Shown in pieces: positions 53,091 through 61,768 of a DNA stretch of 64,000 nucleotides (positions within the stretch are counted from its first letter, which is position 1; each line of letters starts with the position of its first letter). A program made the position numbers and the translations under genes. A model generated the notes under the pieces. The model was given only the letters and a program-made list of their open reading frames with translations, was not told the origin of the DNA and did not search any database. This DNA is from Herbaspirillum sp. RTI4. GTDB taxonomy: Bacteria; Pseudomonadota; Gammaproteobacteria; Burkholderiales; Burkholderiaceae_D. The DNA is taken from contig NZ_JAVIWQ010000002.1 of assembly GCF_034313965.1 (NCBI RefSeq), positions 2,542,001-2,606,000 on the forward strand, read 5' to 3'.

Positions 53091-54419
53091 ATGTCCGTGC
53101 TTGAGGTCAGCGTCACGCCGGTCGATGCGCTGATCGACGTGCCGCGCCGCATTCTTGTTACCGGTGCTGTGCCGGGTGAACGGGTAGAGCTTGCCAGCGA
53201 GACCCTGCGTGGCGGCCATGTGTGGCGGAGCAGGGCGTGTTTTGTGGCCGATGCCGCCGGTTGCGTCGATCTGTCACAGGCAGCGGCGGTCGATGGCGAC
53301 TACACCGGTGTTTCTGCGATGGGCTTGATCTGGTCGCAACGACCGCTGCGGGAAGGTTCGCGTGACTTGTTTCATGCGGATGTGGCGGAGCCGCTGCTGA
53401 CGTCCTTATCCGCTAATGCCGTTACCAATACCGTTGTCGATACCGTTGTCGTAACTGGCAGCGGCAAGGCGCAAACCCGCATGGTGCAGCGTCTGTGCGC
53501 CGGGGGTGTCACGCGCAGAGAAGTGCGCGAGCAGGGGCTGGTCGGCACATTATTTTTGCCGCAGGGCAGGGGGCCGTTTCCGGCGGTGATGGTGCTCAAT
53601 GGTTCCGGCGGCGGCATCAACGAGCCGCGTGCGGCGCTGTATGCGTCGCATGGCTACGCGGCTTTTGCGCTGGGGTATTTCAAGGCGCCGGGCTTGTCGG
53701 ATTACATTTCCAACACGCCGCTTGAATATTTCCGTACCGGGCTGGATTGGCTGCGGGAGAAGGTCAAACCGCTGGGCGGGTTTGTTGCGCTGAGCGGACA
53801 GTCGCGCGGCGGCGAACTGGTCCTGCTGCTGGGAGCGACCTTTCCTGAGCGGGTGTCGGCGGTGCTGGCCTATGTGCCGAGCGCGCTGGTGCATAGCGGA
53901 CAAAATGCAGCAGACCCGGCAATTGGTCGCAACGGGCCGACCTGGCTGCTCAATGGCCAGCCGCTGACGCATCAGTGGGAAAACAATCGTTACGCCAGCT
54001 GGGCGCCCTTCGATGAGGGTGCGCCGCCGCATCGCCATACGCTGGCCATGCTTACTGCGCTCAGTGACGTGGAAGCGGTAGCGCGGGCGCGTATTCCGGT
54101 TGAAAAAATTCAGGCACCGGTGTTGCTGTTGTCGGCCACGGACGATGGCTCGTGGCCCTCCAGCGTGTATTCAAAAATGGTCAGAGACCGGCTGGAGGAG
54201 GGCGCGCATCCGTATCCGGTCGAGTGGCATGACTATCAGGATGCGGGGCATTCGATTTTATTTCCCTTTGTGCCAACGACCCAGACTACCTACGTCCATC
54301 CGGTATCGAAACGCATCAGCACCAGTGGCGGTGAGCCGGCAGCCAATGCGGGCGCAGATCACGACTCCTGGCAACATGCGCTGGATTTTCTGAGGCATGC
54401 AGTAGAAGCACTGCAGTAG
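53091..54419 (+). CDS. Acyl-CoA thioesterase/BAAT-type alpha/beta hydrolase
   Basis: This 442-residue protein resembles acyl-CoA thioesterase/bile acid-CoA:amino acid N-acyltransferases. An N-terminal immunoglobulin-like domain (about 1-130) precedes an alpha/beta-hydrolase domain (about 150-440). The nucleophile is Ser in LSGQSRGGE; an Asp in LLSATDDGSWPS and a His in QDAGHSILFPF complete a plausible triad. No signal peptide is seen. It follows the binding-protein gene by 33 bp and is co-oriented. Cleavage of an acyl thioester or amide conjugate taken up by the transporter is a reasonable guess. Confidence 0.85.
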   Translation: MSVLEVSVTPVDALIDVPRRILVTGAVPGERVELASETLRGGHVWRSRACFVADAAGCVDLSQAAAVDGDYTGVSAMGLIWSQRPLREGSRDLFHADVAEPLLTSLSANAVTNTVVDTVVVTGSGKAQTRMVQRLCAGGVTRREVREQGLVGTLFLPQGRGPFPAVMVLNGSGGGINEPRAALYASHGYAAFALGYFKAPGLSDYISNTPLEYFRTGLDWLREKVKPLGGFVALSGQSRGGELVLLLGATFPERVSAVLAYVPSALVHSGQNAADPAIGRNGPTWLLNGQPLTHQWENNRYASWAPFDEGAPPHRHTLAMLTALSDVEAVARARIPVEKIQAPVLLLSATDDGSWPSSVYSKMVRDRLEEGAHPYPVEWHDYQDAGHSILFPFVPTTQTTYVHPVSKRISTSGGEPAANAGADHDSWQHALDFLRHAVEALQ

Positions 54420-54504
54420 AAGTGCCGCCGTTGAAGCACTCAGTTAAAGCACTCAGTTAAAGAACGGCAGTAAAAGCACGGCAGTAGAAGTGCAGCAGTT
54501 AAAG
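54401..54504. repeat. Eight-unit 12-15-bp degenerate tandem array across a gene end
   Basis: About eight units related to AGTAGAAGCACGGC and AGTTAAAGCACTC run head to tail. The array starts inside the last codons of the hydrolase gene, includes its TAG stop, and reaches to about 30 bases before the next gene. Many units carry a TAA or TAG. Confidence 0.85.
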
Positions 54505-54535
54505 AAGACCTCTCAAGAAAAAATAAGGAAACCCT

Positions 54536-55072
54536 ATGACGACGCAAGTGGATTACCGCATCGGCAACGATGTCATCGACCAGCTGACCGGCCTGCAAGC
54601 CGACAGCAGTCTTCATGCTTTGCGCCATCTGCGCGAAAAAGTCGTGGTGGCGACGCAGGGCAGTTACGACACCCTATTCGATCCGGCGCTGGAAGACATC
54701 GCGCTGGATGAGCGTTTGCTGGTGGCCTTGTACGCCTGCCGTCTGAGCGGTGCGCATGTTCTTGCGGCGCATTACCGCAGTCGCCTGGAAGCAATTCCGG
54801 CTGGTGCAGAACAAGCTGACCCAGCACAACTGGCGGTCGCAGCAACGGGCGAGCCGGAACAACTGCCGCAGGGTCGTCTGCGTGCCATGCTGCTATTTAC
54901 CCGCGCGCTGACGCAGCGTCCGGTCGAGGGCGATAAAGCGGCATTGCTGACCTTGCCCGCTGCCGGCATCAGCACCCCGGCCGTGGTGGCACTGTCACAA
55001 CTGATCGCCTTCATTTCGTATCAGGTCCGGGTTCTTGCCGGTCTGCATGCGATGCAATTGGCAAATAATTAG
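54536..55072 (+). CDS. CMD/AhpD-like protein (Avi_7170-like)
   Basis: This 178-residue protein looks like a carboxymuconolactone decarboxylase/AhpD-related protein of the kind found paired with the next gene. It is mostly helical. I see no CxxC pair; the only Cys lies in YACRLSGAHVLAAHYRSRL, where the second Cys of an AhpD site would be absent. An all-helical FTRALTQRPVEGDK segment lies near residue 120. The start follows AATAAGGAAACCCT, giving a reasonable ribosome binding site. It probably works as a partner of the next protein. Confidence 0.75.
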   Translation: MTTQVDYRIGNDVIDQLTGLQADSSLHALRHLREKVVVATQGSYDTLFDPALEDIALDERLLVALYACRLSGAHVLAAHYRSRLEAIPAGAEQADPAQLAVAATGEPEQLPQGRLRAMLLFTRALTQRPVEGDKAALLTLPAAGISTPAVVALSQLIAFISYQVRVLAGLHAMQLANN

Positions 55073-55087
55073 TCTGGAGAAAATAAG

Positions 55088-55666
55088 ATGAGCAATATCA
55101 TTAAGTCGCATGGTTTTACCAATGAGGTATTGGACTGGCAAGCCTGGCTGGATGTGATTGATCTGGATAAGGCCAGCCCGGATCAGATCAAGGTGCTGGA
55201 GGAAAGTCATCCCAAGGCCAAGGTGTCGGACTATTACCTGTTTCTGGGGCATCAGCCGGACATTCTGCGTCAGCGTTCGGCGGCGTTCAACGCCATCATG
55301 TATGCGACGGGCGGCATGCCGCGTGCCGAGCGTGAACTGGGTGCATTGGTGGTTTCGCGGATTAACGGCTGCGTGTATTGCGCGTCGGTGCATGCCCAGC
55401 GCTTCGAGCAGCTGGCCAAGCGTAACGATACGGTGCAGCAGGTGTTTGATGATCCCTACACCGCTGGCACCGATGCCAGGGAACAGGCTATCGCCAGGTT
55501 TTCAGCCGAGCTGACCGATGCGCCTAGCGAGGTCGGCGCGGCCAGTATTGTGGCCTTGAAAGAGGTGGGGCTCAATGAGCAGGAAATCCTCGACCTGATT
55601 CATTCGGTGGCAATTTTTGCCTGGGCCAATCGCTTGATGTTGAATCTGGGGGAGCCGGTTTTTTGA
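55088..55666 (+). CDS. Alkylhydroperoxidase (AhpD)-like protein (Avi_7169-like)
   Basis: This 192-residue protein has an AhpD core with the redox pair in NGCVYCASVHAQRF (Cys-x-x-Cys followed by His), as in peroxidase and CMD family members. It is predicted to be cytoplasmic. GGAG lies just upstream of the ATG, 15 bp after the previous stop. The pair of CMD/AhpD proteins downstream of an ABC importer recurs in other bacteria; it may reduce peroxides or handle a product of the flavoprotein encoded in the same cluster. Confidence 0.85.
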   Translation: MSNIIKSHGFTNEVLDWQAWLDVIDLDKASPDQIKVLEESHPKAKVSDYYLFLGHQPDILRQRSAAFNAIMYATGGMPRAERELGALVVSRINGCVYCASVHAQRFEQLAKRNDTVQQVFDDPYTAGTDAREQAIARFSAELTDAPSEVGAASIVALKEVGLNEQEILDLIHSVAIFAWANRLMLNLGEPVF

Positions 55667-55757
55667 CGCCCTGGATTTCCAGAACTACGGTCGCGATTGG
55701 CATCCGGATTGCTCTTTGATTTCAGTCCCTGTTTGCAGTCCCTATCAATAAAAAAAT

Positions 55758-55783
55758 CGATGCAGGAGTCGATGCAGAAATCC
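55758..55783. repeat. 2 x 12-bp repeat at the end of the M28 peptidase gene
   Basis: TCGATGCAGGAG and TCGATGCAGAAA follow one another right beyond the minus-strand stop. On the minus strand, a T-run follows a short ATCGA/TCGAT hairpin, which could act as a weak terminator. Confidence 0.7.
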
Positions 55784-56881
55784 TTACCGTTCCACAAGCT
55801 TCCTGGGGGTTTGGTCTACTTTCCATAAAAAATCAAAAATAGTGCGGGTGAAGATGGCGGCTGGCCCGATATGCACGCTCTCCCAGGTATCGGTAGTTTG
55901 GTGATAGGTGGGAATTCCCTGTGCCTGACCAAATACCCGATTTTTAATCCCTAGCTTGCCAAAGGGGCCGGTGTCGTAGGAAAAAGTGGTTTTATTGTCG
56001 GGCGGATATTCATGTGAATACCCGTCATCGGCATCATTGCTTTCGCTGTCAAAATCGTCAAACCACGTTTTGGCGTAGTGGTTTAATTGGGTTTGCGTAA
56101 AGGTGCTCCACTTGTCATAACCGAGGCCGATCATATCGATGGAGATCATCAGCACGATGTTCTTATTCGGGAAACCCGGCAGAGGATGGTCGGCGTGGTA
56201 CATGGATCCCATTTCACGCTGTTCTTCTGCGCCATACGCCACAAACATCAGGGTTCGCTTATTGGGTTTTTTGGCCACCTTCTGCCGTTCAAATGCGCGC
56301 GCCAGTTCCATGACTGCGGCAAGTCCTGACAAGTCGTCGTTGGCCCCCGGATAGGGAATTCCGTTTGGCGTACTGCCAAGATGGTCACGATGGGCACTGA
56401 TGACGATGACTTCTTTCGACAAGATACGGTCGTTGCCAGGGATGATGCCAATGACGTTGCTGGTCGCCATGCGTTCACCATGGAGAGGATTCTCGGGGTT
56501 GTCGTCACTTTTGCCATCCGGCTCCAGGATGGTCGTGCTGAAACGCTGCAAATAACCCTCAGCCTGGGCGGGCAGCAAGCCTATGTTTTTAAATTCGTTG
56601 ACGATGAACGCCAGCGACAGGCTATCGCCCGGTGTGCCCGGCAAGCGGCCTGCATATTTGGGACTAGCCAGCTCTTTCACAAAATTGCTCATTCTTTGGC
56701 TATTGATGTTCGCCTTTGGGGCGGCGTCGCGTGATGCAGATAGAAAACCGGTTTTTGTGATGTTCGCGGGACTTGCGTTAATTACATTAATTGCGCCGCA
56801 GGCGTCCAGACTCAAAGCAAAATTAGTGACCAAGGCAGCGGCCAGCACAGTTAATGCGCCGTGCGGTAAAGAATATTTCAT
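55784..56881 (-). CDS. Exported M28 family metallopeptidase
   Basis: This 365-residue protein has an N-terminal signal sequence (hydrophobic about 8-24) and the M28 aminopeptidase core. Zinc ligands are visible: SAHRDHLG (His and flanking Asp), GANDDLSG (bridging Asp), the catalytic Glu pair in YGAEEQ, Asp in ISIDMIG and a final His in IPTYHQTTDTWE. It is likely to be periplasmic or secreted and to release amino acids from peptides. A Cys near residue 28 (LSLDACGA) is not a good lipobox. Transcribed alone. Confidence 0.9.
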   Translation of the reverse strand: MKYSLPHGALTVLAAALVTNFALSLDACGAINVINASPANITKTGFLSASRDAAPKANINSQRMSNFVKELASPKYAGRLPGTPGDSLSLAFIVNEFKNIGLLPAQAEGYLQRFSTTILEPDGKSDDNPENPLHGERMATSNVIGIIPGNDRILSKEVIVISAHRDHLGSTPNGIPYPGANDDLSGLAAVMELARAFERQKVAKKPNKRTLMFVAYGAEEQREMGSMYHADHPLPGFPNKNIVLMISIDMIGLGYDKWSTFTQTQLNHYAKTWFDDFDSESNDADDGYSHEYPPDNKTTFSYDTGPFGKLGIKNRVFGQAQGIPTYHQTTDTWESVHIGPAAIFTRTIFDFLWKVDQTPRKLVER

Positions 56882-57588
56882 GGGAATTCCTCGGGTATAA
56901 CCTGCGTTTCATTTCGCGACAGGCGAGCTTGCTGGTGGACCGTCTACAGATCAGTCCTGTGCAAAACACGGTGTGAATGTAATGCGCCGTGGGAATATGC
57001 CGTGCGCTACCGGCCTGAATTTGCAGATATCGATTCAATATGGTGACCCACCGTGCCGAACCAAATTTGATCCCGGGTGGGGCGCTGCGTTTCTGAGTAG
57101 CAGCTACATTCGAGTTTACCAGACGAAGAGCGAAGAGATTCGTGGATTGTGTTGGTCTTCAGTCGGCTACGGTGATAAGCCGGTGGAAAGACCACGATTA
57201 CGCCCCTGGAACTTACTCAACAGACGGTTATGAACGCTGGCGCATGCGCATTGGCCACGGCCATGATCGAGATCCCGATTTAAAGTGCAATACGACATTT
57301 CTATTTTGGGGAAAGCAGACATTATCATTTGGGGCCAACAATAAAACTACCTATAATTTGTATTATGTAAAGTCACTCTTTAAATAAAAGTAATTTTCCA
57401 CGATAAACGTCCATTTGTGCAAATGGAACTTGCGGTCTCTACAATAATTTGTTCCTGCACTCTTTTGCGCATTACTAAAGTAACCCCGCCTGAAAATGGT
57501 TATCAGCGCAAAGTAGGAACCGAGCGGGAAAGATGTTCAACAACAAACTCAATTGGCGTAGCGCAGTTCAGTGCGCTACGCCCATCCG
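56882..57588. other. Long gap between two peptidase genes
   Basis: No complete gene is supported in these 700 bases. A GTG-started frame at 57142-57387 encodes a plausible stretch (WKDHDYAPGTYSTDGYERW) followed by an AT-rich tail; it may be the end of a lost gene, but I recognise no family. A palindrome TCCATTTG-TG-CAAATGGA at 57410-57427 could be an operator. Nothing else stands out. Confidence 0.4.
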
Positions 57589-58830
57589 TTATTTCGCTTT
57601 GCCCATCGATTCCAGCATACGCACCGTCAGGTACAGTCGCGGCACAAGGCTGTCGAGATCGGCCCACTCATCCGACGAATGGATACGATCGCCGACGATA
57701 CCCATGCCGTCGAGCACAACCGGTTTTCCTGTCTTCGGGTTGTAGGCAAAGCCGGCGTCGGTACCGTAGCGCATGGACACCGGCGTGATCGACTTGCCCA
57801 GTTCTTTGTAGATGCTATCAGCGGTGACGGCCAGCTGATCGCTGCCGGCGTTCTTACTGAACGGCGGACGGCGGTTTTCCACTTTGACGCTGACTTCAGT
57901 TTCGGGGATCAATTTCTTTAAGACGATTTTGTCGGCATCGACCTGAACGCGCTGCAACTCGCTCACGTCGGACATCCGCATGTCGGCCGTAGCGCTGGCT
58001 TTTTCAGGAATGATATTGACGCGGTCGCCGGCTTGGATCACGGTCCAATTGACCGTCGTGCCTTTGGCCGTATTGCCCAAGTCCTTGAGCTGGATGATCT
58101 GATTGGATAATTCAACCGCCGCATTGCGGCCTGCCTCCGGTGCCGAGCCAGCGTGGGATGCCCTGCCCTTGACGTCCAGATGCACGTAAGCGATGCCGTT
58201 GGTAGCGACGGTCACCACATCGGCTTCAGGCGGTTCAAACACCAGCACGTAGTCTTGCTCGGACGACAGTTTGGTAATCATGTCGCGAGAACCGAGCGAG
58301 CTTTTTTCTTCATCCGGGTTAAACAACACAGTCAAGGTTTTGTAATTACGGAAGCCGCGTTCACGCGCGATATCCAGCGCATACACAATCAGCAAGGCGC
58401 CACCCTTGGCATCGGCCACGCCCGGACCGAAAGCCTTATTGCCGACGATTTTGAAGGGCCGCTTGGACGCTTCGCCAATGCCAAACACGGTGTCGTAGTG
58501 GATCATCAGCATGATGTTCTTGGTGCCTGTGCCTTGCAGCTTGCCGATGACCATCTTGCCGGCAGCCGGTGGCGCGGCGACGATCTGAACACTGGCACCC
58601 ACGGCCTTCAGGCGTTCGGCCAGAATCGATTCAACTTGCATCAGTCCCTTGGCATCGTCGGTGCCGGAGTCGATATTGACCAGGGTGCTCAGGTCTTTGA
58701 CGAAAGCATCCTTGCGTGTTTGCGCCGCCTCTAGCAAGGTGCGATCAGCCGGGATGGTCTGGGCAAAGGAAACAGTGGACGTGGTGCAGCCCAGCGCGAC
58801 AAACAGCAATAGCAGGTGATTCTTCATCAT
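57589..58830 (-). CDS. Exported M20 family glutamate carboxypeptidase-like
   Basis: This 413-residue protein has a signal peptide (about residues 1-23, ending VSFAQ) and the M20 fold of carboxypeptidase G2. Metal and catalytic residues are in MLMIHYDTVF (His, Asp), GPGVADAKGG (bridging Asp), NPDEEKSS (Glu pair) and RIHSSDEW (last His); GRASHAGSAPEAGRNA marks the dimerisation domain. It should remove C-terminal glutamate or related residues from folates or peptides in the periplasm. A second ATG at 58827 is equally possible. It faces the same way as the M28 peptidase gene but is 700 bp away. Confidence 0.92.
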   Translation of the reverse strand: MMKNHLLLLFVALGCTTSTVSFAQTIPADRTLLEAAQTRKDAFVKDLSTLVNIDSGTDDAKGLMQVESILAERLKAVGASVQIVAAPPAAGKMVIGKLQGTGTKNIMLMIHYDTVFGIGEASKRPFKIVGNKAFGPGVADAKGGALLIVYALDIARERGFRNYKTLTVLFNPDEEKSSLGSRDMITKLSSEQDYVLVFEPPEADVVTVATNGIAYVHLDVKGRASHAGSAPEAGRNAAVELSNQIIQLKDLGNTAKGTTVNWTVIQAGDRVNIIPEKASATADMRMSDVSELQRVQVDADKIVLKKLIPETEVSVKVENRRPPFSKNAGSDQLAVTADSIYKELGKSITPVSMRYGTDAGFAYNPKTGKPVVLDGMGIVGDRIHSSDEWADLDSLVPRLYLTVRMLESMGKAK

Positions 58831-58856
58831 CGGTCTCTTAAAATTATAGGTTTAAA

Positions 58857-58893
58857 GGGAAATAATTCGGGGAGTAATTCGGAGGGTAATTCG
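58857..58893. repeat. 3 x 12-13-bp repeat upstream of the M20 gene
   Basis: Three related units (GGGAAATAATTCG, GGGAGTAATTCG, GAGGGTAATTCG) lie 27 bp upstream of the start, where the promoter or leader would be. Confidence 0.8.
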
Positions 58894-59106
58894 ATGTGAC
58901 GGCACCATACCACCATAAAAGTAGATTCAAACGGAAAATGCATCACTGATCCGCATGTTGTTGCGGACGACGCCCTTGCTTTTCGTTGGTTGATGGCTTG
59001 TCAGATGAATGATTCAGTGAGCAAACGGCGTATTTTTCCTCGTTTTGCTCCAAACTGGTGAAGCATGTGCAGTGCGTGATCTCACTATTATTTCGCACAC
59101 TGGCGC

Positions 59107-59778
59107 TCACTGAGGATACTGCGTCCCCGAGGGAAAACTGCGGGCGCGCCGGGCTGGATGCACGTATTGCCGCGCAACAGCATCCTCGCCCTGCATCCAG
59201 CGTGATTGCCAATGCAGCAGAAAGGCGGCGGCTAGTGACGGGTTATTCCAGTTGACGATGACGTTTTCGCTATTCGAGTGAGCGGCTGCCGTACTGTAAT
59301 TAAAACTGCCATTCTGCACATGACGCTCATCGGAAATAATGTATTTATCGTGGTGAATCGCGTAGGTGGAAATGGTACGGATGGGGATCTCCGCCTCCAC
59401 CATCATATTGATCGCCGCGATATTGGACGGGCCTCTGTTGCCCCTGTCGTCGACGACGAGGCGCACATCCACGCCGCGCTTTTTTGCGTCGAGTAAAGCT
59501 TTGACGACGGGCTGGGAGGTAAACGAATAAGCCGCCAGCCGAATGCTGCGCTCCGATGAGGCAATCACCCGCAGCACCAGAGCCTCGCTCCCCGCCTCGG
59601 GTGAAAACGCACTCTCCGTGCGCGCCGTTTCAGTGTCATTGTCTTGATATGAGTGATGCGGAACGCTGACGGAAAGCGGATCGAACAGGAGTGCTTCATT
59701 GCCCTTGGCCAATGCGCCGGATGCGGCAAAGACCATCGTGAGGGTGGCAAACAGGGATTTTATGGATAAGATTTTCAT
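59107..59778 (-). CDS. Exported phospholipase D-like nuclease
   Basis: This 223-residue protein has a signal peptide (about residues 1-24, ending SGALA) and one HKD motif, IHHDKYIISDERHVQNGSFNY in part, with His-x-Lys-x4-Asp. Single-motif members such as Nuc dimerise and cut DNA without a metal ion. It should therefore be a periplasmic or secreted endonuclease. The sequence before the motif, RVIASSERSIRLAAYSFTS, is typical of the family. It stands alone, convergent with nothing obvious. Confidence 0.88.
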   Translation of the reverse strand: MKILSIKSLFATLTMVFAASGALAKGNEALLFDPLSVSVPHHSYQDNDTETARTESAFSPEAGSEALVLRVIASSERSIRLAAYSFTSQPVVKALLDAKKRGVDVRLVVDDRGNRGPSNIAAINMMVEAEIPIRTISTYAIHHDKYIISDERHVQNGSFNYSTAAAHSNSENVIVNWNNPSLAAAFLLHWQSRWMQGEDAVARQYVHPARRARSFPSGTQYPQ

Positions 59779-59908
59779 GGGACCGGATTATAAAGCCCGC
59801 GCCCCCTTCCCGATTGCATGTTGCGATGAACTGCGAGTCTGAAGAATGTTCAACCCAAGCAAACTCAAGCCACCCTCTCCTTGCCTGCATCGAATTCTGC
59901 ATCCTTGC

Positions 59909-60475
59909 TCATTCAGACCTCCCCGGCCACCACGCCCAGCCTCGCGCAGAACGCCGCAATTCGATTAAAGACAGTGGTGCAATTTCAATTTTTAAAAATG
60001 CAGCCGGTGGCACTTGCAAGGCATGAATGATTGCCGCGCGGATCACTGCGGCGTGAGTAACGGCAACGACTTCATCCCCAGACTCCAGCCCATCCATCCA
60101 CGTTCCTACGCGTTTCACTACGGCACTGAACGATTCACCACCATGCGGTGCCACATGCGGATTTTGACTCCATTCGGCCAGCGCATCCGGCTCATCGACG
60201 GCGATATCCGCCAAGCGTCTACCCAGCCAGCGCCCATAATCCATGTCCGCCAGTTGCGGCTCAATACGCGCCGTCAAAACCAGTAGCCGGGCAGTTTCTT
60301 GCGCGCAACTTGCCGGGCTGCTCAGCATCAAGGGCGCGCCCAATACCGGCATACGCGCACTCCACGCGGCGGCATCTTCGATACCTCTCTCGTCAAGCCG
60401 GTCATTCGCGGGAAATTTTCCGCTCCGCATCGCGGGCGTCGCCGCATGACTAATCAATAACAGCCGTGTTTGCAT
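59909..60475 (-). CDS. Histidine phosphatase family protein with altered RHG motif
   Basis: This 188-residue protein is of the phosphoglycerate-mutase-like histidine phosphatase family. The nucleophile His is in LLISHAATPAM, but the usual Arg-His-Gly reads Ser-His-Ala, so the phosphate-binding Arg is missing; the second His is in VTHAAVIRAAI, with GGESF for the acidic helper. Activity may be reduced or altered. Some members act in cobalamin synthesis (CobC), and this gene is divergent from a cobalamin riboswitch and the cbt genes, so a role near cobalamin metabolism is possible but unproven. Confidence 0.8.
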   Translation of the reverse strand: MQTRLLLISHAATPAMRSGKFPANDRLDERGIEDAAAWSARMPVLGAPLMLSSPASCAQETARLLVLTARIEPQLADMDYGRWLGRRLADIAVDEPDALAEWSQNPHVAPHGGESFSAVVKRVGTWMDGLESGDEVVAVTHAAVIRAAIIHALQVPPAAFLKIEIAPLSLIELRRSARGWAWWPGRSE

Positions 60476-60551
60476 GTTGTCCTTTCAATGGATGAAGCAG
60501 TCAGCGCCGGTTGACGATAGGGTTCCTGAAACAGCATAAAAACGGCATGCG

Positions 60552-60557
60552 TATAAT
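60552..60557 (+). promoter_or_regulatory. -10 element of the cbt promoter
   Basis: TATAAT is a perfect -10. No good -35 lies at 17 bp spacing. The predicted start near 60564 is just before the riboswitch. Confidence 0.55.
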
Positions 60558-60566
60558 GGCCCGGTC

Positions 60567-60652
60567 CGAAGTGTGGAAGCCGGTGCAAATCCGGCGCGGT
60601 CGCGCCACTGTAATCGATTCGTTCTCGAACCGAAAGTCAGACCTGCACTTCG
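60567..60652 (+). promoter_or_regulatory. Cobalamin riboswitch
   Basis: The sequence has the conserved core GCCGGTGCAAATCCGGCGC then CGCGCCACTGTAAT, and AGTCAGACCTGC in place of the B12 box, closed by the P1 stem CGAAGTG (60567-60573) with CACTTCG (60646-60652). A GGGG/CCCC hairpin just before the cbtB GGGAG suggests control of translation. The short length points to a compact class. Confidence 0.88.
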
Positions 60653-60738
60653 CCCTTCCCAGCGTGTCGCTCAACATTGATTGCACGCGCTGACTTTCCA
60701 ACCATCATTGGGGCGCGCAACCCCGGGAGATCTGCATC

Positions 60739-60948
60739 GTGACTGCAACTGTTTTCAATCCGGCCGCCGAGCCGGTCGCTATTCCTGCAAGCGAATTACT
60801 TCCCTGGGTTATTTTCGGCAGCTTGTTGCTGCTCCTCGCACTGTATTTCGTCGGCGCCGAACAAGGCGCGACCTCGCTCATCTCCGGCATGTATGTGCAT
60901 GAATTCATGCACGACGGCCGCCATCTCCTCGGCTTTCCTTGCCACTGA
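60739..60948 (+). CDS. cbtB: CbtB-like cobalt transporter subunit
   Basis: This 69-residue protein has one membrane helix (about residues 22-40) and a His-rich C-terminal segment HEFMHDGRHLLGFPCH, the hallmark of CbtB, which is thought to bind cobalt. The start is a GTG at 60739 with GGGAG upstream. It is under the cobalamin riboswitch and is followed by cbtA after 13 bp. Confidence 0.9.
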   Translation: MTATVFNPAAEPVAIPASELLPWVIFGSLLLLLALYFVGAEQGATSLISGMYVHEFMHDGRHLLGFPCH

Positions 60949-60961
60949 CCGGGAGATCGAC

Positions 60962-61747
60962 ATGACAGGAAAACTTCTGCTGCGCGGGATGCTCGCGGGC
61001 ATCGTGGCGGGCCTGCTCGCTTTCGGTTTTGCCAAAACCTTCGGCGAGCCGCAGGTCGATCAGGCAATTTCTTTCGAGGAAAAAATCAACGCAGACAAAG
61101 CCGCCGCACATGAGCATGCCCATGCGGTCGGTGAGGTGCATGAGCATGAGCATGAACACGGACTGGTAAGCCGCTCGACGCAAGCCGGTATCGGTTTGCT
61201 GACGGGCGTCGTCGTTTATGGAGCGGCTGTCGGTGGCTTGTTTGCGCTGGTGTTTGCCTATGCCTACGGCCGTATCGGAAAACTTGGGGCGCGGCCACTG
61301 GCGGCATGGCTGGCTCTGGCCGCCTTCGTAGCGCTTACCCTGGTGCCTTATTTGAAGTATCCGGCCAATCCCCCCTCGATTGGCGACCCGGATACGATCA
61401 GGTATCGCACCGGCCTGTACTTTCTGATGATCGCCATTTCGATTGCCGTCACGGCCTTTGCCTTCACAGTGCGACGCTATGCGGCCGCAAGAACTGGTGC
61501 ATGGAACGGAACGATTATTGCCGGCGGCGTATTCATTGCCGTCATCGCCGCCGTGCAACTCTCGCTGCCGGAACTGAATGAAGTACCAGAGGCATTTCCT
61601 GCGGTGCTGCTATGGAAATTCCGTATCGCCGCCATCGGCATGCAAGTAATCCTGTGGACCGCTATCGGCGTGCTTTTTGGCTGGCTCGCTGAACGGCTTG
61701 AACGTACGCAAACCATCAAACGTCTGATTGGCAAACCAGCTTATTGA
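60962..61747 (+). CDS. cbtA: CbtA-like cobalt transporter
   Basis: This 261-residue inner-membrane protein has about six helices and a hydrophilic loop near residues 45-65 containing many His (HEHAHAVGEVHEHEHEHG), as expected of CbtA cobalt permeases. With CbtB it forms a cobalt importer controlled by cobalamin. The ATG at 60962 follows GGGAG; the longer frame from 60893 overlaps cbtB with no family support. No cobalamin synthesis genes lie in the window. Confidence 0.92.
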   Translation: MTGKLLLRGMLAGIVAGLLAFGFAKTFGEPQVDQAISFEEKINADKAAAHEHAHAVGEVHEHEHEHGLVSRSTQAGIGLLTGVVVYGAAVGGLFALVFAYAYGRIGKLGARPLAAWLALAAFVALTLVPYLKYPANPPSIGDPDTIRYRTGLYFLMIAISIAVTAFAFTVRRYAAARTGAWNGTIIAGGVFIAVIAAVQLSLPELNEVPEAFPAVLLWKFRIAAIGMQVILWTAIGVLFGWLAERLERTQTIKRLIGKPAY

Positions 61748-61768
61748 GCGGCTGAGCGACGATAAGAG

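Noticed and set aside
51984..53219. A 411-codon minus-strand frame opposite the binding-protein gene
   Set aside because: It is antisense to a well-supported gene and crosses the boundary into the next one.
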